The translations under genes and the position numbers were made by a program. The notes below the pieces were generated by a model. The model had not been told where the DNA came from and searched no databases. It saw nothing but the letters and a program-made list of their open reading frames with translations. Positions 10,201 to 22,100 of a stretch of 64,000 nt of DNA are shown here, piece by piece. Every line of letters starts with the position of its first letter. Position 1 is the stretch's first letter. The stretch is from Euglena gracilis (taxonomy: Eukaryota; Euglenida; Euglenophyceae; Euglenales), in the NCBI GenBank assembly GCA_039621445.1, contig CP154954.1, positions 77,386,073-77,450,072 on the forward strand, written 5' to 3'.

Positions 10201-12445
10201 GATGGTGACCCTGTAAATTTTCGTTCGCTTTAGAAAGCTGGAAGAAAGAAAAAGATTCTATGCAACAATTCTTTAAACCTCCAGCACTCCTCCTAGAGTG
10301 CAAGCCACTCAGAGGAACGGCACCGGCAGTCAGCAATGACTGCTCAGGACCTGGTGTCATGATGGAGGATTTGATGTGCTCCGGCTTGCACAAGAAAGGC
10401 CAGTGACACTGAAATTAATTAATTATGTCACTTAAATAAATAAATTAATAATAATAATAAATTAAATAATAATTAATCATATTTAATTAATTAAATTACT
10501 GCATTTCCATTGCTGCCCTAACGGTCCACGTTGAAGAAAATGCTGGCCCCACTGGCCCTGTGAACAAAAACTGGAACATCCTTGTTTTGAGAAATCAACG
10601 TTTGGGTCCGATTGCGAAGTGCCAGGCCGAAAAATTTTGCCCCTCAAATCGGCCCAAAATTGGCCAGAATGTCATTTTGACACTTTTTGAACAAAAATTC
10701 GTCAAAATTGCCCAAAAATTTTGGCGCGAAATGTTGGAAGGATGATTTAGGCCTTTTTTGGGGGGTGTTGCAGGGTCCCAGGTACCCGCCGACTCAATTT
10801 TTTTGACCCCTTGCCCAACGACCACCCCCCGGTCGGAGGACAGAGGTTACCTGGTCGTTGGACATAGGGGAATGATGGTGCCGGCTAACGAGGTTGCCCA
10901 AGTTTAGGTCTCATCAGGTGCGCCAAGGGGTTGCTTAAGTTTGGAAATAACCCTCCCCTCTCGAAGAAAAATAAAAAATATAAATTGCAAATAATGCAAT
11001 CATGAAAAATGAAGAATAACAAACATTTCTTTTCCAAAAAGTTTCAGCGCTTTGCACCAATTTTTTTGGGGCTCAACTCATATCCAGGGTTCTCAATGTC
11101 TGCTTAATTTTCAACCATATTTTTTTTTTCGGAGCGAGCGACGGGGGGGGGGGGCAGTCAAGTGTTCAGCGTCAACGTCACTGACTGCATGTTTTTTTTA
11201 AAAAACAAATCCTGTCCGCCCCTCCTCTGCCCCCAGCGTACATGAAGGTCGTCTGCAAAAGGGTTTGCGACAACGACCAAGGTGTTGCTTGTGTTGTCTC
11301 TTGCCGTCAACATTTTCAAGCTTTTTGGGATAAATGCCCCATTTTAAGGTGTCCCTGTATGTTATTTCCCCCCTGGTTTTCAAGCAAGGTTTTGTGACGA
11401 TTTGCATTCTGTGACATGATCAGGGAGAGGAAACGGGGTTGTTGCTGTCACCTTGCCCATCCCCATGCACATCCGGACACATTTGGTGTCTGAAAGCATC
11501 CAGACGTTCGGCAACCAGATCATTGTGCAGTACACCGGAAGCGACGGCGACAAGCTCGAACACCTGATGGAGGAGCGGCCAGATGTCAAGGCAAAGGGCA
11601 GGAAGCGGCAATTTAAATATTTTACTTTTGCAACACAATCAAATTTTCCAGAGGAACCTCATGTTCCGGGTTGCGTTCTTATTGATATATGCACACTTTA
11701 TCACCACAGCTATGCAAGAAAATGGCACTTTTTTCCCCAACGTTTAATCATAATTTCAGATAAAAGGAAATACATACATATAAACATATGTACAAACATG
11801 CCTGAGGGGATAGATGACCGCAGTTTTTCTGCAATTCTGCAAATTTTTGCATTTTCCCGAGTTTTCTGCATTTTTTTCCGGCGTTTTTCCCGCAATTTCC
11901 CTTCATATTTCTGCAGTTTTTTTTTTTTTTGTTCAATTTTTCTGATGAATCTGAAATGGAAGGTGAAATGACTTCAAGTATGCATGTTGCCTGTAAATTT
12001 TTTGTCTATCTGTTTGCACGAAGGAAGAAAGGAAGGAAGGAAGGAAGGAAGGAAGGAAGGAAAGAATGGAGGAAGGAACAAAAGAATGGCTGCTTTGCCA
12101 TTTGTCTGTGTGTGTGTGTCTGCATTTTTCGATGCATTATTTCCCCTCCCGCTTCACACATGAATCGCATCACCATGAAATATGCCACAGAATAACATAT
12201 CCTATCCTATGTACTGTGTTATTATCAAGGTTGGGATAAAAGCGAACAATTTACGCTGAATTTTGTTTCCCAAGTGACACAATTGTGGTGAAAAAATTGC
12301 CGGAAATTACCGCGCAAAAAATAACACTAAGAGCAAACATCGCACTCAAATAGTGCATGGGGCCCACCTCCTGGCGAAGCGCGAGGAGCTTCAGGCATCG
12401 CTGGCTCGTCTGACACGATCATTGCAGAAATTGAAGGCGATGTAG
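4032..12445 (+). CDS. Dynamin-superfamily GTPase, 3' part (stalk and GED)
   Basis: This is the C-terminal part of a large GTPase of the dynamin/Mx type, which assembles on membranes and drives fission or remodelling. Exons read are 4032-4258, 8445-8567, 9287-9422, 11237-11281, 11424-11590 and 12380-12445. Splice phases close from 8445 onward. The GTPase effector domain is recognisable from YMKVVCKRVCDN, then IPMHIRTHL, then an acidic segment (LMEERPDVK) joining KREELQASLARL and a short coiled coil ending in TAG at 12443-12445. That order matches the GED of Mx and classical dynamins. The G domain (GxxxxGKS, DxPG) is not in the window and should lie left of position 1. One intron donor (11591) would be GC rather than GT. 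Family assignment is my reading of the motifs; the two most upstream exons are assigned mainly by position and composition. Confidence 0.72.
5044..5487. mobile_element. Family S MITE, copy 1
   Basis: Begins TAAACCCTCTCCCCAAATAA and ends ATTTGGGGGGTTTT, an inverted pair. The interior (AAAAATCACAATCTCTGACA region, GGATCATATGGCCTCC) matches copies at 24551-24955 and 44824-45213. It is non-coding. Ends of the form TAA...TTA allow a short TA-type duplication. Confidence 0.65.
5980..6423 (+). mobile_element. hAT-like MITE copy 1 with perfect 8-bp TSD
   Basis: Terminal inverted repeats are CAGGGTTTCATATAAGGA on the left (preceded by an extra CAGGGT) and TCCTTATATCGAACCCTG on the right. The TSD GGCTGGAC is perfect at 5972-5979 and 6424-6431. 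The interior has poly-C/poly-G blocks, GGCGCTTCGCGCCGAAA and the GCATTTTTGGCACATTTTTG segment. A CAGGG terminus plus an 8-bp TSD is typical of hAT elements. No transposase is present. Confidence 0.82.
6955..7265 (+). repeat. Family T repeat, forward copy
   Basis: The segment with GCGCGCCGAGGTGG, AATGAGGTTTTTAATAGG, the short inverted CTAGCAGACCC/GGGTCTGCTAG and GTACTGCAATCCCTT recurs in reverse orientation at 56248 to about 58320, where it is split by another element. Non-coding. Confidence 0.7.
7375..7678. mobile_element. Family R element, copy 1, built of a minisatellite
   Basis: The ends TACCTACCCCCC...GGGAAACTGTCA and GACAGTTTCCCGGGG...TAGGTAGG are inverted. Between them a unit containing GGTCCCCGGTACTGGCCAAC, CTGTCAGTATAGGAAG and TTGTCAGG is repeated several times. 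Related copies are at 9792-9940 and, diverged, 21997-22370. Confidence 0.7.
8445..8567 (+). CDS. Exon, dynamin-like gene
   Basis: Acceptor CAG ends at 8444 and donor GTGAGG starts at 8568. The 41 codons are phase 0 to 0 with nearly all third positions G or C, including PITLAMLAPLREAGVTEAEL. It joins in phase to the exon at 9287. I do not recognise a specific subdomain. Confidence 0.7.
9287..9422 (+). CDS. Exon before the dynamin GED
   Basis: Acceptor TTTTCACAG ends at 9286. The exon encodes a Lys/Met-rich helix (DFFPNFVQCMEDQYKKMMMY) and ends at GGA G before GTCCCG, in phase 1, which fits the next exon exactly. In dynamins the segment just before the GED is a helix of this kind. Confidence 0.68.
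9792..9940. mobile_element. Family R element, copy 2
   Basis: Shorter copy of the 7375-7678 element with the same inverted CGGGAAACTGTCA ends and two repeat units. It lies in the dynamin intron after 9422. Confidence 0.7.
11237..11281 (+). CDS. Exon with start of dynamin GED
   Basis: This 45-base exon (acceptor CCCCCAG, donor GTGTTG at 11282, phase 1 to 1) encodes AYMKVVCKRVCDNDQ. The motif YxKVVxKRVxDN is a hallmark of the first GED helix in Mx and classical dynamins. Confidence 0.8.
11424..11590 (+). CDS. Exon with central dynamin GED
   Basis: The proposed acceptor is CAG ending at 11423, which keeps phase. The exon encodes IPMHIRTHLVSESIQTF, an IIVQYTGSDGDKL stretch and HLMEERPDVK. About 13 residues (GRGNGVVAVTLP-like) separate the DN of the previous exon from IPM, where relatives have DN(V/I)PM directly. 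Either this is an insertion or the real acceptor is non-canonical. The donor would be GC (AAG|GCAAAG). Confidence 0.75.
12030..12064 (+). repeat. (GGAA)n microsatellite
   Basis: Tandem AAGG units with a few substitutions at the end, inside the dynamin intron. Confidence 0.9.
12380..12445 (+). CDS. Terminal exon, dynamin GED end and stop
   Basis: With the acceptor after GGCGAAG at 12379 the frame joins in phase 0 to the previous exon and gives DVK-REELQASLARLTRSLQK-LKAM, then TAG at 12443-12445. KR(E/A)xLxxxLxRLxxAxxxL is the usual last GED helix, so this is the natural C terminus. Confidence 0.75.
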   Translation, partial: REELQASLARLTRSLQKLKAM

Positions 12446-15400
12446 TGACAGCAACACCGCCCAGTCACTTCTCAATAGGGAAGTAACAAAAAAAATCATT
12501 TTTTTGAGAAAAGTCAAGAAAATTATTTGATCTGAAGTTTTTTCCCTGCTGCGAAGAGGCAGGGGTAGCCGATTTGGGGGCACTTGAAACACACGCGCAC
12601 ACACACAAAAGGTGAATCTCATCTTTGGTAGGCAACTTCTTCATATTTGGAAATTTAGGCTAGCTAGGTCGCCCACCTGGAACTGCTGTACACCAAAAAA
12701 TGGAAACTGAAAACGCACAAATGTTGCAAATCATTTCTTTTTTAAAGAAATGCATTCTCTCCCCCTTTTTTTTAAGCACCTCCCCTGTCAAAGCACTTCA
12801 CCCCTCTTTTTAATTGTCATCTTCCAAGAAAGCACTTTTTCTCATGTGTTTATTTGCAAAAAAGGATCCAAGATTATGATATGCCTTGCGAAGTGGGATT
12901 TGGTGAGGTGAGTCGTTGTTGATATTTCAATCTTAATGCCATTAAGTTGAACAACGGGGTCTCCAAAGGAAGGAGAATTTTTTTTTTGATGTGAATTGCT
13001 GTTTTTCTTTTAGTCACGGTTTTTTTTTTGCTTGTCAAAGCACCACCCCCGGTTCTCACCCAGGTTTATTTTTGCAAATACACCTGGCCACAATCCACTT
13101 CCACCAAACTCATTCTACTTCTGCTACAGTTCCACAAAATGGGCATAATCTGACCCCATCCAAAAACAAGTCCCCCCCATAATAATTCCTGGGTCTTATT
13201 TTGGGGGGGGGTTTACAAAGGGTGTTGCTTAATCCGTTTAGATGTGGCTGCTGAGGCATGGCAGGAACATTCATTTGTGATTGATGGTTCCAGTGTGAGA
13301 ATGCCATCCATCTGACAATTACATCCATCTGCAGCAATTTTCCCATCGAGGTACTCGTTGGGCGAAGAATATCATGGCTGCCAAAGAGTCAATTGCTTTG
13401 TTCGAGTAAAGGCTAATTGATCGGATTGCTTCATTGAGAATGGTCGACTCATTTCACTGGAGAAGAATAGCATCAAGAAATTTGCTAGCCCTATCTCAAG
13501 CAAACTGAATGTAAAACACTTTTTTGAAACGTTTCTTTGAGGATTTTCTAAAAGTTCCCTTATCAGCAAATAATCTTCAGCATGACAATCGAAGGACTGC
13601 CCAGTTGAGCATGAGATGCTGCAGAAAGGAGCATATGCAACTGTATGCAGAAATGTGTTCACTTCGAGGAGGTGCTGAAGGAATTTTTGTGCAATTGGCA
13701 TTTTTTTTGCATGCTTTTGCTTTCGCCACCTTGCTGCCCCCCTTCCTACAGCAAAGTTGATGCTTGTTCTAAAAAATAAATTCTCATCTCACATCAGTGT
13801 ATCTCATCGAGGTTCTGGGAAGGTTAAGCTCACACAGCACATTTTTTTTTTGAAGTGCTGTGCACCGTGCACTTTTTTTTCATTTTATTATTTTCTGATT
13901 TTTTCATTTATTTAATTTTTATTTTATTTATTTTTCATTTATTTAATTTCATTTATATCATTTATAATATTTTTCCCCAGAAATTCCTTTGCATTGCAGA
14001 AAACATATCAAACACAGTGTCCATTTTCCTAAACAGCCAGAAAGTGCCAAAAAATCTGCAACCGAAAAAAGTTAAAAACCACAGAATTAACTTTATTTTA
14101 TTAAGATTCTACCGCTGGGAAATCAGAGAAGAAACGAAAAATGGAAAGATAATGCAAGATAATGCAAGATAAACAAACGTGTTTGCATGCATTTTTTGAG
14201 CAAAATTCACTTATTTCATCTCCTTTTCTGATTTTCAACATTATCATTTTTTTCATTTTCATTTCATCATTATCATTATCATTATCATCATTTTTTTGCA
14301 GGTTTTTCCTTCGTCCCCTTGTTCTCACGGCTGTCGCAGGGCAGCCGAAGTCGGTTCTCAGAAGAGTTTTATTATTTGGGGGGTTATTATTTTTTTGGGG
14401 GGGGTTGGCTATCCTCACACAAGCAGGTATTTCAGGATTTGATGAAGTACGCACTTGCTTTGTTTCCTGATCACCTTCCCTCCTACCCAAGTATCTCCCC
14501 CCCCCCCCGTCCAACGACCGGGCTTGTCTAAAGACCACCCCCCTGGTCAGAGACGAATTTTTGTATACGATGTTGGTTCGGCCAAAATTGCTAAAAGTTG
14601 GCTAAAAACAGTCAAAGATAACCCAAAATGGCCTAAAATGGCCAAAGGATTGCCAAAGGTGTCCAAAAAGTTGCCAAAAAAATAGCAAAAATATGGCAAA
14701 AATGGCCAAAAGTAACCAAAAACAGCCTAAAATTGCAAAAAATGGGCAAAGGGGGGCAAAGTGTGACTAACAGTTGCCAAAAGTGGCCAAAAGCGACCAA
14801 ACGTGGCGAAACGCGGTCAAAAAGGCCTAAAAATTCCCAAAAGCGCCCCAAAAAATGGCCAAAAATGGCCAAAAGTGGCCAACCATAGTCAAGAAATAGC
14901 CTAAATGGCCAAAAACACCCCCAAAATGGCCATATACCCACATCTATGGCAAATTTTCCTCCGACTTGGGGTCCACCCCGCTTGTTTACCAACCCCCCCC
15001 CCCCCTGGTCGGAGACGAACATTGGCCATTTTACCGCCCCCCCCCCCCCCCCCCGGTCAGAGACGAACATTAGTGGTCGTTGGACAAGGGGGGGGGGAGG
15101 TAGTGTTTTCCCCTCAAAAAGTCGACCACCACACATTTTCCACCCGGATGCGTTCAAACTGCCAGAAAGCCCTTTGCTCTCCCACAGTTCTCAGACGTGT
15201 CCTCTGCCACCCAATGTCCCTCAGCCCTCCCTGCAATTCAGGCAGTGCGTACCGTTCGGGGCTTTTCCCTCAATGCAACCCCATGGGAATGCTTCCTGTT
15301 GCCACCCCCGTTCCTGCTCGTTCCCTCCTCCTGAAGGACTCGATTCGGAGCAAGCAACACACTGGATGGTCACCGACGACCCATAGCGACCCGGAAACCC

Positions 15401-16682
15401 AGGGATTACTGGCTGAAATTTTGCGATGTGGCCGGGCTGGTCCTGCTCTGGAAGCGGTGGACGCACTTTCTTTTGCACTTCCTTGCAATTTGCTTTTTTG
15501 TTTTGTGTTTTTTTTTTCTGAGCGTTTTTCCAATTCCTGCTGCGATTTTTTTTCCTAGTTTAGAAAAACTCCATATTTTCCTTGAAACCAAACCCTTTTC
15601 CAATCCTTTTAATTTCTTTTCCCAAAAAATATTGCATTTTTTTGCACACATTGAAGTTTTTGCTTTTTGCCAATGCCTGCTTTTGCTCGGATGAACATGC
15701 AAATGATTTTCCAAATATGTGCTCTGTATTGCATAACAAGTGGAAAAAATACTTGTGCCCCCCCCCCCCCACCCGAAGGGGGAGGACCAGCTAGAGCTAC
15801 TCCGTACCTTTTCCCCCGCCAACGCCTGCCGCTCCTGGCCTTGCGCAGAATCCCCCCCCAAGGAAATAAAGTTAGGGCCAGCTTGGCAGCCGAGCCGAGC
15901 ACAGAATTTGTTTGGTGCCAAGTGCCGAAAATGTTTTTTAAGCAAGCAGAAAGTGGTCAAAGCAGTGCTGGTTTTGTGTTTTGTTTGTGGGAGGGTTCTC
16001 GGAAATTTGTTTGAAAAACGTGGCCAGCTGGGTCCAAGGCTGAAGGCGAGGTGACCCACCTCGAGGGGAGTGTCTTCCTGTCGGGCACTCCAAGGCACCC
16101 AGATTTGACCCTGGAGGGATTTGCCTGGGCACTTTGTACAGGCAGACACAGCCATTTTTGGGCACTTTTTTTTTCGCCGTTTATTTAGCAGACCCCACCC
16201 CTGAGGGGGTCGTGCCTGCCTGTCAGCCCTCCAGATTTGGCCGGGCTGAGTCCACGGCCGGCTGGACCCCCGTCTTTTTTTTTTTGCAGAATTCTGCTTT
16301 TTTTATTGAGCAATATTGGACGTTTTGGAGGAGGAGGACAGTAGTTCAGGTACAGAAAACATTTTTCTTATGCGAAGGGGCCAATTTCATTCGGACTCAA
16401 AGGGTTGCACATCATGAATTTTGAATATTTTGAAAGGGATAGAACGATAAAGTTTCAAAAAACCGAAAAACTCACAATTGATGAGATGATGCGGATTAAA
16501 TCTTAGTGATGGGGATACTTTTTAAAAGTGTGCGGATGGGGTATGGCATCCTCACTAGTTGTTTCATCCACTTCAATTTCCAAGGGGACAGTCAATAATA
16601 AAAATAAGATCAATCAGAGAGTTGCAGAAAATGTGATGAATACCGCCTTATGCTACAGAAATTGCAAATCCTGCAGCGCGGC

Positions 16683-16918
16683 AGGATTTTTGTTCTGTTG
16701 TATTGTACTGTATTGTACTGTGTTGTGTTGTATTGTGTTGTATTGTGTTGTATTGCATTGTGTTGTGTTGTATTGCATTGTATTGTGTTGCATTGTGTTG
16801 TATTATATTGTGTTGTGTTGTGTTGTATTGCATTGTGTTGTGTTGTGTTGTGTTGTATTGTGTTGTATTGTATTGCATTGTATTGTGTTGCCTTGTATTG
16901 CCTTGCATTGTATTGTTC
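16683..16918 (+). repeat. Pentanucleotide TTGTR/TTGCA minisatellite
   Basis: A run of five-base units (GTATT, GTGTT, GCATT types) over about 235 bases. Confidence 0.92.
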
Positions 16919-17867
16919 CAGGTGACTCTCTTTCAGTTGACTCCATCCTGAAAAGGACCGTGGGTGGCCTGCTTCTGGCCTGGCCAAACTGCTGAAACAC
17001 TTGCACTGTGTGTGGCGCCTGCCCCCGTTGGAGGTATGCCAGCGGCAGGGTATCGATAGCAGTGGTGCCTGGTGTTGGTACTTCCTTTTCCTGTTTCGTA
17101 TTTTCTCCAGTTTTCGGCATTTTCTCGTAGCAAAAGTTCCAAACGAAGAAATATGTCTTTTGTCAGCGTTTGGTTTGACTCCCTCTTCCAGGATTATTTT
17201 CTTGAAATTGTTACTGGCAACTCCCAGTAGGGGTTATTTCGGTCGTATTCATCATCATTTTTTATTATTATTGATTTTCAGGTTTCCCAAAACACAAAAT
17301 TTCCCTTCGCCAGTTCGTGCCATGTGGAATTTGTTATCATTAATTATTATATGTTATTAATAATAACAATTGTTATGAATTGAGATGTCGTGTAATCCTT
17401 GTTTCCTCAGTCCCGGAAAGCAGGAATTTCCATCGTCTTTCATCATCATAATTTGGGATTGTCAGAATTCCTCAGGGCATTTTCCCCCGACGTGTGTGGC
17501 GCTTCGCTCGTGCGGGGGTTGCCTGGGGGGGGGTGCCTTTTTTGGGGTCTTCCCCCTCCGCTGCCTCCTATCATTTCCTGGCTCTGTGCGGTCGTTGGCC
17601 GTCGCAACACACTCCAATTCGAGGAAGCAAACTATGGCTTGCCCTCCCGTATATGGACCACTGCTTCGCACTTTTGTGCATGAAGAGGTGCAGTCTTTTT
17701 ATTTGCCAACTAAAACATCGCCCCCAATGCACTTGAATGCCACAAAAAGGATCATGAATGGTGTTTCCCCCCTTTTTGACACAATAACCCAATATTTGTG
17801 TGCAAGTGTGTGCATATGCATGCTTGTTTGTGTTTGCTGACATACCTCCCCCCCAGGGGGACCTGTT

Positions 17868-18323
17868 TTGCCTGGGAAACTGTCTCTGTGCCAAAAAAAA
17901 ACTTTGCAGGCATTTGTGGGCGAACCAGAATTGAATCTTTTCCTTCTTAGCGATATGCATTGTGCAATTCCATGTCCCCCCGACCTTGTCCCATACCCTG
18001 GAATGAAGGGTATCTTTTATAAATGCATGAAGGGTGAGGACAAGGTTATTTGGACGTATATTTTTTTCTGGACTCCCCCAAAAGTATTTTCGAGGTTGCC
18101 ACGCTACAAAGGCAGTGCAAGGCTCATACAACAGTGTTTATTCATTCGCTGGAAAAATGCGAGTACAAAGGGTCTTTATCACGTGAAATATGTGGGCACG
18201 CCTTGTGAATGTTGCAGGCAAGAATCGCCATTATGCGTTGTTGTCAAGTTTCCTGATAACGGTCTATCTCTCAGCAGGGGGGCACAAATGGCGTTTTTTT
18301 TTGATGTTTTTTGTTTTTGGTAA
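17868..18323 (+). CDS. Unassigned 151-codon reading frame
   Basis: Open from ATG at 17868 to a stop at 18321-18323. Composition is protein-like in the middle (Cys, Lys and Trp spread through it), but third positions are not G/C-rich like the host exons and I recognise no motif. It could be an old mobile-element fragment or chance. Confidence 0.15.
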   Translation: MPGKLSLCQKKTLQAFVGEPELNLFLLSDMHCAIPCPPDLVPYPGMKGIFYKCMKGEDKVIWTYIFFWTPPKVFSRLPRYKGSARLIQQCLFIRWKNASTKGLYHVKYVGTPCECCRQESPLCVVVKFPDNGLSLSRGAQMAFFFDVFCFW

Positions 18324-18739
18324 AACTTGTGGGGTTTTTTTTTTTTTTGATGTTTTTTTTTTCGATTTTTGGTAAAACTTGCCGGGGTTTTTTGCTTTTT
18401 GTGTGTGTTTTTCCGGCGGTTTTTGGATGGGGGACCTGTCCCCATACGGTGGCAAGGAGACTTTCGTGCACAAGAGAATCGTACATAATGAATTTTGGAG
18501 AACACTCAATTTTTTTTTGGCACAAGTTGGACCAATTTTTTTTTGGCACAAGTTGGACCATCTGTGCCCCTTGGCAGGTGGAGGGGTCCGGTTCAGGGGG
18601 CACCCCCGTGCCTGTCCTCAACTCATTGGCCCTTTTTTGTTCTCGCGCTTGTTCCCTCAGTGGCTGAAATTAACCAACCGGGGGGGGGTGTCGGAGTTCT
18701 ATGGAGTGCCTGTGGGCAGACAGGCATCCCCCCCATGGG

Positions 18740-18995
18740 GGATAGTTCAATATAACCGCAGGTGCGGGGGGGGTCGGGCCCTCCCTCTTGTCCACGACGA
18801 GGGAGGGGTGGGGGGACACCCCCCCTGAACAGCGGCGCGGTCAGGAGGACTGAAATTCGGCCCGGCCCGGAAGCGCCAGGGCAAAGAGCTTTGCCCCCCC
18901 CCCCCCCGCAAAATGGGCCAAGAGTGCCATTTCGGGCAAAAACTTGCCAAAAATGCCACAATATTTTGGTACATACCTCTAAGGAAAAACAAAAA
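18740..18995 (-). mobile_element. hAT-like MITE, diverged reverse copy
   Basis: Read on the minus strand this follows the interior of the 440-bp MITEs: GGCATTTTTGGCAAG, GGCACTCTTGGCCC, a GC-palindromic GGCGCTTCCGGGCC region, and an end near AACTATCCCC. The far terminus is not recognisable. Confidence 0.5.
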
Positions 18996-19053
18996 CCTGA
19001 CCTTTATTGGGAAGGGGTCCCGGATCGGCTTCGAGGCTTCGTCGCCTTGGCAG

Positions 19054-19176
19054 ATGCATGCCTGCAAGTCCCTCAGCGACGGCCCCCTCTCCTACCGGCA
19101 CCACCTGTGCAACAACGTGCCGCAGGTGGTGCTGCAGGCGGCCGCCTTGCAGCACGGGCTGGATGGGTACCTGGCG
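19054..19176 (+). CDS. F-BAR exon 1 found (N-terminal helix)
   Basis: ATG immediately follows ...TTGGCAG, so it is either the start codon or an internal codon after an acceptor. The 41 codons are nearly all G/C-ending and encode SYRHHLCNNVPQVVLQ then HGLDGYLA, which fits the first F-BAR helix (a short FxxxxWxN segment followed by a Gly-containing helix). Donor GTGTGC at 19177, phase 0. Confidence 0.7.
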
Positions 19177-22100
19177 GTGTGCGCATGTGCATGCTCACAT
19201 GTGTGTTACGTTGTGCTGTAGTGTGCTGTGTTATGTCGTGCCGTGTTGTGCTTTGTGTCTGCATTGCGCCGTGTACGCTGTGTGCGTGTGTGTTTGCACC
19301 TCACACATGCAGACACATTGTGCCTTGTGCTATGTTACATTGTCCTTCGCCATTGTGTGTGGCCACGCGTGTGACACACCTGTGTAACTCCCCCAACAAG
19401 TGCGCCGGTGCAATCCACTCATGCCTTGTTGTGATGTTGTTTCGAACCCCCAGCAGAGGTTCATTAAAACGCGCGCATCAGTGCCCCCATTTTTACTGTT
19501 TTCATTTTCATCACAAATCTGTCAATTGCTGTTTTGAAGGCAGAATATATCTTCGAAGGTTCCTGTACCATTAACCCACTCCAAAAACTAAAAACAAAAA
19601 AGGTGGAACAATGCAAGTTGAACCAGGCTTTGGGCCGTGCCAGTCAGTGCCCCATTTTTTTTGTTTTGAAAAAGTTGATTGAAAAGTTTTGACTTTTTTT
19701 GAAAATCCACCAGTCATCATTTTTTCTTTTTTTGAAAAATCATCTCACGTCCCAATGTTCCTGAAATCATATCACACCCAAATGTTACTTCATATATCCC
19801 GTTCCTTAAAAAATGTCATTTTGCCCAGTGGAGGGGGTGAAAATTCTTTTCAAGCAGAAACCTGTAGACTCGTGGGAGGTTCTTGAAGGCATGGTCTTTC
19901 TTTTTCATTCGATTTTTTTTTATAGCTTTGTTTTATTCCTTGAACCGTTTGCTTTGAGTTACATATTTTGCAGGCCTTCAAGTAGCACGTTCATGCCCAC
20001 CCAGGCAATATTCACCCAGTGTCGACGTTCCCCAAAATGATGTGTGTGAACAGAAAACATTCCCTTTTGGCTTGCTCGGTGTAAATGTTGCACCGTGTTT
20101 TGTTGTATTGCTCTCAACAAATATATATGTGGCTTTGACGTGCGACCACCCCCACACTATTATGTCGCACTGCCGTATGGTCGCTTTGAAACTAGCCAGC
20201 CTGTCTTGTTGGAATACTTGTAGGATCCTCAATGCGGTCCACATCTTTCACTCACAAACTGCTGCGAGGGTTTTGCCTTGGAACAGTCACGGTACCGCTA
20301 CTTCGGCCGGCAGCAGGACAGTGATTGACATGCGAATCATGCCGACCTGTCATGTGAATCTTCCCCCTGGGTCATTTTTTTTTGCTGGAGTTTCCCGTGC
20401 AGGCGATGTGGGGGTGCCAAAGTATTCCAAACAGCCAGGGGTGGCCACATCCTCCACCGTGGCCCACAAGTCATTCTGTCGTTGCACAGGCCCTTGACCA
20501 GATGAAGGAGGCGTGCGGCGCGTTCCACCGGCACAGCCAGCAGCTCACCGCCCTGCTGGGCCACGTCGGCAACGACTTCCGCTCGCTGAGCTCTGCGTGG
20601 AACGCCGTGGACGTGGTGCGCGGGCTGGTCGCGGCGCAGGCGACGCACCTCCAGCAGTTTACCCAGGTCCGTGAGCACCCCAGCTGTGGGACGGAACCGC
20701 TGTAAACCTGGTTCATCGGCAGGTGTGCACGCTATTTGAAGTCTGGGCAAGCCCAGGCATGGATTTTGAGAATGCCATTAACTGCCATGTGCTATGCCGA
20801 GGGAAACATGCAAATTGCATGAGTTTAATCCGCAAAGTGAAACCCATCCGGTGCTCAACACAGGATTTTTTATAACCTGCCCCCTGGAGTCTGGCAAGCC
20901 CTCCTACCTCCAAAGCGACCTTCCTGATCCCCACGTTGGCATGTTTCTGCAGGAGCTGAATGGACACCTCCTGATGAGCCTGAAGCCGGCACGGGTCACC
21001 CTCTGCAACACCAGCAAAGGGCTCCAGGTGGGGAACCTCCATTTCCCTCTTCTTGTACCACATGCCCATGTGCAATTCTACAACTCAGCTTTATTTTTCC
21101 TTGTCTTCCACCGCCTCGTCAGCCTGTCAGCTGTCAAACTGCTAAACTGTCAGCTGTCCAGTGACAGCCCCATCGGCCATCGGGGTTACCGGTGAGGGGT
21201 GGTTGGTGTGAGGTTGCCACCCACCACCCCAGGAAATCATCGCTGTCCGGCGCAACACACCAGCATATGTACTCCCAAAAATGTACGTGCATGCATCACT
21301 GCCCCCCCCCCCCCTCAAATGATGCCCCCAGCATTCTGTGGCCCACCAGGACTGAATGAAGTGGTGCCAGAAGCGTTTTGGTCCCCGCAGGAGACCCTCA
21401 GCCGCAGCGAGAAGCGGAAGGCGCTGCTCGTCCGGGAGGTGCAGCGGTCGAAGGAGGCATACGTGCGAGCTGCAGAGCGGGCGGCTGTCCTGCAGGTGAG
21501 CGTCGGGGAAGGGGCGTACCCCTTGATGCCCCGTCCGAATGTCCGCCGGAAGTCAGCACCATCCAATTTAGTGGATCCCAGTGGTCCTGGGGGTGGGGGG
21601 TCACCTACGAGGTGGCGGAATTACCCAGCGACTGGCGCAGGTTGCTGGAGTTTTTTTTTTAAACCCCAAAACCATGCCTGTTTTTGGCACTTGGCAATCT
21701 TCTTGTAACAAAATCGGCCAAAAAATCTATTAAAATCCCCACCTCCACTCCGGAACACAAAGCCGGTGGAATTTTTCACTGTAGGGGACCCCCCCCCCCT
21801 GGGCGGTGTGGGACTGTCTTGCGGCATTTTTTTTAGTGGCTAGCAAAATGACTCGCTGGCGGATCCCCCTTGGGTTCTTGAACAAAAGCCTGATGGGAAT
21901 GGGATTTTACATGCGCTTTGTCCAGAAATGGGTTTATTTCACCACCATCCCTTTTTTTATTTTGTTTTCTTTTATTTAATTTTTTTTCTATTTATCTACC
22001 TCCTCCCGGGAAACTGTCACCCAAACTGTCACCTAACCCTCGAACTTGTTGACCTGTAACCACAGGGACCTGCCACCTACCTCTGTACTTTCCAATTTTT

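Larger units (their letters stand above)
12446..19053. other. Region between dynamin stop and first F-BAR exon
   Basis: About 6.6 kb. It holds AT-rich and T-rich stretches (13855-14300), diverged arrays of a GGCCAAAA word (14580-14930), poly-C blocks, a pentanucleotide repeat (16683-16918) and a diverged hAT-like MITE (18740-18995). Short exon-like frames occur at 14304-14360 and 14425-14470 (VFQDLMKYALAL) and at 16946-16995, but none could be joined in phase. The promoter and first exon(s) of the F-BAR gene should be here; I cannot pick them out. Confidence 0.5.

Noticed and set aside
16610-16987. Asn/Thr/Gln-rich 125-codon frame on the minus strand
   Set aside because: Product of the pentanucleotide repeat.
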